DNA from: Nitrococcus sp.
GTDB taxonomy: Bacteria; Pseudomonadota; Gammaproteobacteria; Nitrococcales; Nitrococcaceae
Length of the DNA stretch: 6,185 bases
Direction: 5' to 3'
Assembly (NCBI GenBank): GCA_030452365.1
Contig: JAKDMK010000154.1
Span: 1-6,185, forward strand
Shown here piece after piece: positions 1 through 4,389 of this stretch. Made by a program: the position numbers and the translations under genes. Below the pieces are notes generated by a model, which saw nothing but the letters and a program-made list of their open reading frames with translations, was not told the DNA's origin and did not search any database. Positions within the stretch are counted from its first letter, which is position 1. Each line of letters begins with the position of its first letter.

Positions 1-270
1 AGTGTCATCGTGAACCATTAACCATTCCTCGATCTGCCGGTCCGCTTCCTCCTTGCTGACGTCATAGACCTGTTGGATCTTCCCGGACATCTCTTCGTAG
101 TACCCGTTCATACCCTCTAAATCATTGGTGGTAAGCAATGCCCACCTCTGTCGAACCTTGCCCTTGTATATGTGCCACTTGCCTTGGACATCGTTCCAAG
201 TCAAATTGGGGCTCCGCATCGTGCCATCTTGTGATGGCACATTATGATGTTGCGCGCTATCTTTGCTCAT
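1..270 (-). CDS. CsbD/YjbJ-like small stress protein, 3' end cut by window edge
   Basis: The first 90 codons are visible with no stop, so the C-terminus lies beyond the left edge. From about residue 23 the translation follows the CsbD family (UPF0337; E. coli YjbJ): LTWNDVQGKW, then YKGKVRQRW, a LTTNDLEGMNG stretch, SGKIQQVYDVSKEEADRQIEEW. These are the family's hallmark GKW, KGKV-W, LT-DL, GKIQ--Y and EEA---I--W positions. The family is small (about 60-70 residues), soluble and stress-induced (sigma B regulon in Bacillus); its biochemical role is unknown. The 22 residues before the domain, including two His and several polar residues, are an extension not usual in the family. The start at 270 is preferred because GGAGG lies 5 bases upstream. 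The internal Met18 has no such site. This end of the window is less GC-rich than the sdh region. The family assignment is firm; the function is not known. Confidence 0.85.
   Translation of the reverse strand, partial: MSKDSAQHHNVPSQDGTMRSPNLTWNDVQGKWHIYKGKVRQRWALLTTNDLEGMNGYYEEMSGKIQQVYDVSKEEADRQIEEWLMVHDDT
221..240. repeat. Perfect 8-bp inverted repeat inside the start of the CsbD-like gene
   Basis: Arms GTGCCATC (221-228) and GATGGCAC (233-240) are separated by the 4 bases TTGT. It covers codons 11-17 of the CsbD-like gene, just before Met18. In mRNA it would form a compact stem with a four-base loop about 30 bases after the start codon. As DNA it could be a protein-binding dyad. No run of T follows, so it is not a terminator. 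The function is inferred only. Confidence 0.55.
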
Positions 271-275
271 TAGGG

Positions 276-280
276 CCTCC
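276..280 (-). promoter_or_regulatory. Shine-Dalgarno site of the CsbD-like gene
   Basis: Reads GGAGG on the minus strand, with 5 bases between it and the ATG at 270. It decides the start: the in-frame ATG at codon 18 is preceded by hairpin sequence rather than a ribosome binding site, so the polar N-terminal extension is probably translated. Confidence 0.7.
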
Positions 281-299
281 GCATGCTTGTATGGCTTAA

Positions 300-337
300 C
301 ATTGCAAATGGACCATGTCCTTATGGTCCATACAATG
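300..337. promoter_or_regulatory. Extended inverted repeat upstream of the CsbD-like gene (operator candidate)
   Basis: A perfect 9-bp inverted repeat, ATGGACCAT (308-316) and ATGGTCCAT (323-331), is separated by six bases (GTCCTT). A further outer pair, CATTG (300-304) and CAATG (333-337), extends the symmetry across a small internal asymmetry (3 bases against 1). It lies 38-61 bases upstream of the CsbD-like start codon, where a promoter is expected. No T run follows on either strand, so an intrinsic terminator is unlikely. An operator for a dimeric regulator is the simplest reading, but no regulator gene is in view and I cannot name a matching family. Confidence 0.45.
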
Positions 338-441
338 TGGACAAGGCCAATAAGGATTCGTTCCCTCTTGGTGAGGCGAGGCTTGTATTGAAGCCGGCCT
401 TCCGTCACGAGCGCGATGCGCGCGTCTGATGTTGGCTTGGG

Positions 442-1254
442 CTACCACAGCTTCGAGATACCGAATCCGCCAAACACATCATCTGCCGCCTCATTCAGAC
501 CCCCGCCAATGAAGGCATCGAGCTGAAGTCGGTCGGTGATCAAATAGGCGATACCCGTGTTGATCGAATGGGTTTCCTGACCGAGCGCGCTTTCGCGGAA
601 GATAGCAAAATACTCGAGATAACCGGACCACCTCTCGCTTAGGACATAGCCCCCCCCAAGGGAGGCGGCGTATTCCAGCCGATGCCTGCTGCTGCCTGCA
701 TCGTCACGCGCGGCGATGTTGAAGTTGCCGCCAAGCGCTATGGCAGGACTGAGCGCATAGCTCCAGGCGAAGCGCACTTCGGGTTCCACCTCATCGGCCG
801 CGACATCCGCATCGCCCGTGGGGATGACGAACTCCGGGATCACGACCAGATCCGGAACCAGACCCTGCTCGTGCAGAGCGTGTATTTTCAGCCCAAGGCG
901 TGTGTTGGCCGAGCCTTCTTCGCCAGTACTTGCACGCGCGTAACCATCCCAGCCGAGGCGCAGCTCGAGGTTTGGCACAAGACCCGCCCGCAGTAACAGC
1001 ACGGCCCCATTATGGACATGTTCGGCGCCATCTTGGTTATAACCGTAGCCGGATTCGAGCAAGAAACGACCATACGGCACGGTAACGGTTGCATCCCCAA
1101 AGCTCGGCCGGTCAGTGATGATTGGCCCTTCGAGGGGCGCTTGCGGCAAGCCCAGAAAATTATACTCGGCGGTGGGTTCCGCTGCTGCAGCGGCCGTCAT
1201 GAGCAGGTTGGCAGAACAAAACGCTGCGCTGCCAAGCCATAGCCGTGGCGGCAT
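442..1254 (-). CDS. Outer-membrane beta-barrel protein, phenol MetA-degradation (PF13557-like) family
   Basis: 270 residues. The N-terminus looks like a Sec signal peptide: a basic residue (R4), a hydrophobic and alanine-rich stretch to about residue 25, and likely cleavage near AAA-EP. The mature part opens with ITDRPSFGDATVTVPYGRF (residues 46-64), close to the ITDRP-----TVP-GRFQLE opening of the family named putative MetA-pathway of phenol degradation. Alternating hydrophobic strands follow, and the chain ends in FGGFGISKLW, an aromatic C-terminus typical of barrels inserted by the Bam complex. Members are often annotated only as transporter; no substrate can be read from this sequence, and the family name does not prove phenol metabolism. 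The start is supported by AAGGAG six bases upstream of the ATG. It lies 60 bases downstream of the cyclophilin gene on the same strand, so cotranscription is plausible. No convincing terminator follows its TAG stop. Confidence 0.75.
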   Translation of the reverse strand: MPPRLWLGSAAFCSANLLMTAAAAAEPTAEYNFLGLPQAPLEGPIITDRPSFGDATVTVPYGRFLLESGYGYNQDGAEHVHNGAVLLLRAGLVPNLELRLGWDGYARASTGEEGSANTRLGLKIHALHEQGLVPDLVVIPEFVIPTGDADVAADEVEPEVRFAWSYALSPAIALGGNFNIAARDDAGSSRHRLEYAASLGGGYVLSERWSGYLEYFAIFRESALGQETHSINTGIAYLITDRLQLDAFIGGGLNEAADDVFGGFGISKLW

Positions 1255-1314
1255 CAGATTCTCCTTAGGAGGTGCCGCAAGGATGGACTGTGGAGAGACC
1301 TTCGTTAGCCGCAG

Positions 1315-1965
1315 CTAGTGAGATGCGCTAGGCGCTCCTGGCGCTTCGCCGACTTCGGGTGCGGCGTCGGTCTGCAGCACGCGTATATCGAGGATAACGA
1401 TTGCGGGCTGGGGAACGTCTTGAGGGAAAGGCCCGGCAGGGCCGGTCTCGGTGCTCGCAATCTCGTCGACCACCTCCATTCCTGCGACTATCTTACCGAA
1501 CACCGCGTAGCCTGCGCCGGCGGCCGAGGCGGAGCGGCGATTCAGGAACTCATTGTCAGCCAGGTTAATGTAGAACTGGCTGGTGGCGGAGTCGGGATCG
1601 CGACTGCGCGCCATGGCGAGCGTCCCGCGCTCATTGCGCAGGCCATTACCGGCTTCATTCTCAATCGGCGGATGTGTCGGCTTGCGTTGGAAGTCGGTGG
1701 TATAGCCGCCGCCTTGAATGACGAAGCCCGAAATCACTCGATGGAAGATGGTGCCGGCATAAAAGTCTTCGCGCACATAGCGCAAAAAATTCTTCACGCT
1801 CGCCGGCGCCTTCTGCGGATAGAGCTCCGCAACGAAACGACCCTCGCTGGTAATGAACAGCACGCGCGGCTCATCTTGCGTCTGCGGCGCGGCAAGCGCC
1901 GAACCGACTAGCAGCATGCCAAGCGTGAGAATAACTCCTGCGCGCAGACTAATTTGATCCCGCAT
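1315..1965 (-). CDS. Periplasmic peptidyl-prolyl cis-trans isomerase, cyclophilin type
   Basis: 216 residues. Residues 1-26 are a clear signal peptide: charged start MRDQISLR, hydrophobic core VILTLGMLLVG, and cleavage after SALA or one residue later. The cyclophilin domain spans about 34-197. It shows VKNFLRYV (58-65), YAGTIFHRVISGFVIQGG (69-86) with the catalytic Arg76 and pocket residues Phe81 and Gln84, the GTLAMAR strand (114-120), SQFYINL (129-135) with pocket Phe131, and VFGKIVAGMEVVDEI. The tryptophan that confers cyclosporin sensitivity in human cyclophilin A is not evident, as in bacterial PpiA. An acidic, Pro/Ala-rich tail (about 199-216) lies beyond the domain. It catalyses proline isomerisation during folding of exported proteins. 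GAGGTG lies a few bases upstream of the ATG. The gene sits between ygfZ (214-base gap) and the barrel gene (60-base gap). The family assignment is firm; the choice of ppiA as symbol is not. Confidence 0.93.
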   Translation of the reverse strand: MRDQISLRAGVILTLGMLLVGSALAAPQTQDEPRVLFITSEGRFVAELYPQKAPASVKNFLRYVREDFYAGTIFHRVISGFVIQGGGYTTDFQRKPTHPPIENEAGNGLRNERGTLAMARSRDPDSATSQFYINLADNEFLNRRSASAAGAGYAVFGKIVAGMEVVDEIASTETGPAGPFPQDVPQPAIVILDIRVLQTDAAPEVGEAPGAPSASH

Positions 1966-2003
1966 CCGCCACCTCGCTCATTACAATCTATGGGCGCTCC
2001 GCT

Positions 2004-2039
2004 CTGCCACACCGGGGCTCGCTATCGGTGGCGTGGCAG
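2004..2039. repeat. Imperfect inverted repeat upstream of the cyclophilin gene
   Basis: CTGCCAC plus ACCG (2004-2014) pairs with CGGT (2026-2029) and GTGGCAG (2033-2039). A three-base bulge (2030-2032) interrupts the stem, and the loop is 11 bases. It lies 39-74 bases upstream of the cyclophilin start codon and overlaps the CxxCH frame. No T run follows on either strand, so it does not look like an intrinsic terminator for ygfZ. Confidence 0.35.
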
Positions 2040-2112
2040 TGCGTGCAGCGATCGTTCACGGCACGGTGCAGCCACGCAAGGCGAAGCTCATCTGTGGTAG
2101 CACCGAGCGAGA

Positions 2113-2142
2113 AGTAAGTCCGATTGGTACCCCCGATGTCAA
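2113..2142 (-). promoter_or_regulatory. Weak promoter candidate for the cyclophilin gene
   Basis: A perfect -35 hexamer TTGACA lies on the minus strand at 2142-2137. An 18-base spacer leads to CTTACT (2118-2113), which matches only three of six -10 positions. It would start transcription about 140 bases before the cyclophilin ATG. The -10 box is poor, so this is a guess. Confidence 0.2.
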
Positions 2143-2179
2143 CCCGGTGCGGGCGCCTGCCGCGGTATTTATCGGCCGC

Positions 2180-3217
2180 TCAGGATGAGCTCGACTCGGT
2201 GTCAAAAGCATACGGCAGCTCACGGAGCTGCAGCGGTGTACCGTTTAGGACCAGCTCGCCTTGGTCTGCAAGCTCGGTTCGCAGCACGGCCAGCAACTCG
2301 TGATTGTCCTGGCTCGCGCGCGCGGCGGCAACGACTATGCCGGCCTCCTGCCCTCCTTCGGCCGTACGCACCGTCTCCCCGGGCGAAGGCGTTGCCTCGC
2401 CCTGGCTGCGCAGGCGATACATCCGCCGCTTGAGTTTACCCAAATAATGCATTCGGGCGATCACCTCCTGACCTGGGTAACACCCTTTCTCGTAGCTGAT
2501 GCCCTGCAGCGGCTCGAGATTGAGCATCTGCGGCACAAACACCTCCTGGGTCGCGGGCGTGATTGTCGGTATGCCGGCACGGATTTCACTTAGCTGCCAA
2601 GCTTCCATGTCGACCACAGGAAGCGTGTGCGCCAGCCTCGACCAGAGCCCGGTCAGCTCCCCTGCCGGGACGGCGAGCGCGAAGCGATCCGGCGCACAGC
2701 TCAGTCGAATGAGCTGGACGCCGCCGACACAGTGCACACTACCGACAGGCTCTGGTATCGCGCCCATGATCTGGCGCAGTGGCTGCGTTACGCCGGGCCC
2801 GTGGAGCCCGATCACTGCAATTGCCTCCGAGGCGTCATCGAGCGTCACCTTCGAGCGCAGTACGAATAGGCGCAGACGACGAATGAGTGAGTCGATGAGC
2901 GCCCTATGGGTCAGTAGAAGCAGGCCATCATCGGTGCGCAGAACTCGCAACAGGGCGAGCGCGCGCCCCTTAGGGTTGCAGTAGGCGGCGAGCCGTGAGC
3001 TTGCCGCATCCATAGCCTTGATGTCGTTGCTGAGCTGGCTGTGGAGAAACGCCGCCGCATCAGCGCCGCGGGCACTGATCACCCCCCAATCGAGCAGCGC
3101 GCAGATACGCCCAGCGTGCTCGCCGAGTGCAACCTCGGTTGCGGCGCAGCGTATATCCGCTTGCTGTGCCTGCTGTTCGGATGCGCTCGAGGCAAGAAAA
3201 TCCCACGGTGTCGGCAT
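2180..3217 (-). CDS. ygfZ: YgfZ-type folate-binding protein (GcvT-like), iron-sulfur enzyme maintenance
   Basis: 345 residues, close to the family's usual length. The family signature KGCYPGQE is at residues 244-251, followed by VIARMHYLGKLKRRMYRLR; Cys246 is the family's conserved and functionally important cysteine. The N-terminal part has the GcvT-like fold pattern: WGVISARGADAAAFLHSQLSNDI (44-66), CNPKGRALALLRVLR (80-94), then IGLHGPG (136-142) and the IRAGIPTI region (212-219). YgfZ is a cytoplasmic tetrahydrofolate-binding protein needed for the activity of several iron-sulfur enzymes, including MiaB-type tRNA modification in E. coli; the precise chemistry is unsettled. It is divergent from sdhC across 327 bases, consistent with a role in supporting succinate dehydrogenase. 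The sequence ahead of the ATG is a weak ribosome binding site (GGGT followed by AAAAGCGCT), so the start is likely but not certain. It ends in a Ser-rich tail. Confidence 0.92.
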   Translation of the reverse strand: MPTPWDFLASSASEQQAQQADIRCAATEVALGEHAGRICALLDWGVISARGADAAAFLHSQLSNDIKAMDAASSRLAAYCNPKGRALALLRVLRTDDGLLLLTHRALIDSLIRRLRLFVLRSKVTLDDASEAIAVIGLHGPGVTQPLRQIMGAIPEPVGSVHCVGGVQLIRLSCAPDRFALAVPAGELTGLWSRLAHTLPVVDMEAWQLSEIRAGIPTITPATQEVFVPQMLNLEPLQGISYEKGCYPGQEVIARMHYLGKLKRRMYRLRSQGEATPSPGETVRTAEGGQEAGIVVAAARASQDNHELLAVLRTELADQGELVLNGTPLQLRELPYAFDTESSSS

Positions 3218-3315
3218 AGCGCTTTTACCCAGCCCAGTCGTTCTCTAGTGATAGATCTCAGCACATCGTATTACTGAACTGGCTCGGACGCACGTACCTC
3301 CTCGCTGCGCAAGTC

Positions 3316-3342
3316 TTGCAACGCGAACAGGCAACCGATAAT
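3316..3342 (+). promoter_or_regulatory. Distal sdh promoter candidate
   Basis: TTGCAA (3316-3321) and GATAAT (3337-3342, five of six -10 positions) have a short 15-base spacer. If used, the sdhC leader would be nearly 200 bases long. The good -10 and poor spacing make it a weak candidate. Confidence 0.2.
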
Positions 3343-3460
3343 GTGGCTATTGCCGTGCCTTCTGCCAGAAGCGGAGCGGGTGCTGATGTCTGCAGTAGCA
3401 TTGTCAGCGCGCGGCCAGCACTCTGGCGGGAGCGTCGGCGACAAGGGAACCGCCGTCGCG

Positions 3461-3489
3461 GCTACAGAGAGGCATTCACGGTGTATAAC
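3461..3489 (+). promoter_or_regulatory. Proximal sdh promoter candidate
   Basis: GCTACA (3461-3466, matching only the ACA half of the -35 consensus) lies 17 bases before TATAAC (3484-3489, five of six -10 positions). It would start transcription near 3496, about 50 bases before the sdhC ATG. Spacing and placement are good; the weak -35 suggests an activator or low basal strength if it is real. Confidence 0.3.
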
Positions 3490-3544
3490 GCGAGAGCGCA
3501 CCGGCACGGCAGGCTGCCAATAGCAGTGCAAGGACTACTGATAA

Positions 3545-3928
3545 ATGGATAATGACGGTCGACCGCTTGCCCCGCATCTGCAGATCTATCGCTTCCCGAT
3601 TACCGCCATTTCCTCGATCACTCATCGCATCACCGGGGCCTTGCTCGCGCTCGGCACGCTGGCCGTGACCTATTGGCTGATCATGCTCGCCACGGGACCG
3701 CAGGCATACGCCAGTGCGCGCGCCGTTTTCGGCAGCGCATTCGTGCAGCTGATCATGTTCTTGTGGACGTATGCGCTGTTCTACCACCTGTGCAATGGCG
3801 TTCGGCATCTCGGTTGGGATCTCGGCTACGGATTTGATCTTGAGCGGGCACGCAGATCCGCCGTAGCCGTCTTCGTCGCAGCCGGGATTTTGACTCTAAT
3901 TACTTGGCTCCTCGCATACAGCCACTAG
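3545..3928 (+). CDS. sdhC: Succinate dehydrogenase cytochrome b556 membrane anchor subunit
   Basis: 127 residues, normal for SdhC. It opens with RPLAPHLQIYRFPITAISS (6-24), the standard N-terminal signature, followed by SSITHRITG (23-31). Ser24 and Arg28 match the quinone-site Ser27 and Arg31 of E. coli SdhC. HLCNGVRHLGWD (81-92) is the second signature, with His81 as the expected axial heme b ligand (His84 in E. coli). Three membrane helices fall at about 28-48, 62-86 and 104-124. With SdhD it anchors SdhA and SdhB in the inner membrane and forms the ubiquinone site of complex II. The start is fixed: an in-frame TAA (3542-3544) directly precedes the ATG, and AAGGA (3530-3534) lies 10 bases upstream. 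It is the first gene of the sdh operon. Its TAG stop touches the inverted repeat that separates it from sdhD. Confidence 0.97.
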   Translation: MDNDGRPLAPHLQIYRFPITAISSITHRITGALLALGTLAVTYWLIMLATGPQAYASARAVFGSAFVQLIMFLWTYALFYHLCNGVRHLGWDLGYGFDLERARRSAVAVFVAAGILTLITWLLAYSH

Positions 3929-3977
3929 GGCCTGTTGACATCCACCCACGGCGTCGCGACTGAATGTCAACAGGCCC
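3928..3977. repeat. Perfect 14-bp inverted repeat between sdhC and sdhD
   Basis: Arms GGGCCTGTTGACAT (3928-3941) and ATGTCAACAGGCCC (3964-3977) are exactly complementary around a 22-base loop (3942-3963), which itself contains the 8-bp palindrome GTCGCGAC (3953-3960). The left arm begins at the last base of the sdhC stop codon. The right arm ends 13 bases before the sdhD ribosome binding site. The sequence after it is AAATCC, with no U tract, so it is not a rho-independent terminator. It could be an mRNA structure that tunes sdhC/sdhD expression or stability, or a footprint of a palindromic mobile element. I see no target-site duplication at its edges. Confidence 0.75.
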
Positions 3978-3990
3978 AAATCCAGCAGTC

Positions 3991-3996
3991 AAGGAG
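3991..3996 (+). promoter_or_regulatory. Shine-Dalgarno site deciding the sdhD start
   Basis: AAGGAG lies 9 bases before the ATG at 4006. The frame is also open from an ATG at 3964, but that codon sits in the right arm of the inverted repeat and has no ribosome binding site, so 4006 is the start used here. Confidence 0.8.
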
Positions 3997-4005
3997 CGCC
4001 CTCCC

Positions 4006-4386
4006 ATGAGCTTTCGCACGCCGCTCAAGCAAGCGTTGGGGTTGGGGGCGTCCCATTCCGGCACGTCGCATTGGTGGCTGCAGCGGGTGACGGCGGTGGC
4101 GCTCGTTCCACTGCTCATCTGGTTTATTATCGGACTCGTGCGCCACGGTGGCGCCGATTATGAGAGCGCGCGAGCGTGGCTCGGCTCGCCAATTACCGCC
4201 GTTTTGATGATACTGACGCTCGCCACCACCTTCATTCACGGCGCGCTCGGCATCCAGATCATATTAGAAGACTACGTAGGCCATGATGCGCTCAAGCTGG
4301 CGCTAATCGTATTGGTGAAATTCGCCGCCGTGGCCATTGCCGCCATGGGCATTTTCGCCGTGCTCTCGATTGCCTTTGGAGGCTGA
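4006..4386 (+). CDS. sdhD: Succinate dehydrogenase hydrophobic membrane anchor subunit
   Basis: 126 residues from the ATG with the good ribosome binding site. Family features are SHWWLQRVTAVALVPL (21-36) leading into the first helix, and HGALGIQIILEDYVGHD (78-94). His78 matches the second axial heme b ligand (His71 of E. coli SdhD), and Asp89-Tyr90 match the conserved DY pair whose tyrosine lines the quinone site (Tyr83 in E. coli). Three membrane helices lie at about 27-46, 61-86 and 97-122. With SdhC it binds heme b and quinone in complex II. The 77-base gap from sdhC is longer than usual for this gene pair and contains a strong inverted repeat. Downstream, only three bases separate its TGA from the sdhA start, and its last two codons form the sdhA ribosome binding site, so translation is probably coupled. 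Confidence 0.95.
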   Translation: MSFRTPLKQALGLGASHSGTSHWWLQRVTAVALVPLLIWFIIGLVRHGGADYESARAWLGSPITAVLMILTLATTFIHGALGIQIILEDYVGHDALKLALIVLVKFAAVAIAAMGIFAVLSIAFGG

Positions 4387-4389
4387 TAC

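Larger units (their letters stand above)
1988..2179 (-). other. ATG-less 63-codon open frame with one CxxCH motif, in frame after the ygfZ stop
   Basis: Starting at the codon after the ygfZ TGA and in the same frame, the minus strand stays open for 63 codons to a TAG at 1990-1988. The translation contains GGTNRTYFSLGATTDELRLA (residues 16-35) and then NDRCTHCHATD (42-52), which includes a CxxCH heme c attachment motif at residues 45-49 (2047-2033). There is no ATG; the only GTG is at residue 41. There is no signal peptide, which a cytochrome c would need. It could be a remnant of a decayed cytochrome gene, a rarely used readthrough extension of YgfZ, or chance in GC-rich DNA. I do not call it a gene. 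It fills most of the 214-base gap between ygfZ and the cyclophilin gene. Confidence 0.2.
3218..3544. promoter_or_regulatory. Divergent ygfZ/sdhC intergenic control region
   Basis: 327 bases separate the start codons of ygfZ (minus) and sdhC (plus), so the promoters of both units should lie here. Short open frames on both strands (for example 3271-3531 minus and 3316-3552 plus) show no recognisable motif, and the plus one overlaps the sdhC start. I see no RNA gene and no strong long palindrome. Two plus-strand promoter candidates are listed separately. I found no convincing minus-strand promoter. Confidence 0.6.

Noticed and set aside
350..376. A GGAAC box on the minus strand, considered as the -35 of an extracytoplasmic-function sigma promoter for the CsbD-like gene.
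   Set aside because: I found no convincing matching -10 element at the expected spacing.
380..395. A 5-bp inverted repeat GGCTT/AAGCC with a 6-base loop.
   Set aside because: It is too short to stand out from chance and has no adjacent T tract.
411..423. A 5-bp GC-only stem (GCGCG/CGCGC, 3-base loop) just after the barrel gene stop, considered as a terminator.
   Set aside because: The stem is short, low in complexity, and not followed by a T run on the minus strand.
1261..1271. A short palindrome CTCCT/AGGAG around the barrel gene's ribosome binding site, considered as site sequestration.
   Set aside because: Only a 4-bp stem with a 3-base loop could form, too weak to claim control.
1318..1911. 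A 197-codon open frame on the plus strand opposite the cyclophilin gene.
   Set aside because: It mirrors a gene with clear signal peptide and catalytic motifs on the other strand, and has no recognisable domain.
2135..2142. The 8-mer ATGTCAAC, which also occurs in the right arm of the sdhC-sdhD inverted repeat.
   Set aside because: The match does not extend beyond eight bases, so a second copy of the repeat unit is not supported.
3271..3531. An 86-codon minus-strand open frame in the ygfZ-sdhC gap.
   Set aside because: It has no motif, membrane segment or clear ribosome binding site, and overlapping short frames on the opposite strand are equally open. It is probably chance.
3964..4005. An upstream ATG that would lengthen SdhD by 14 residues.
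   Set aside because: It lies inside the inverted repeat arm with no ribosome binding site, while AAGGAG precedes the ATG at 4006 at good spacing and the family N-terminus fits the shorter form.
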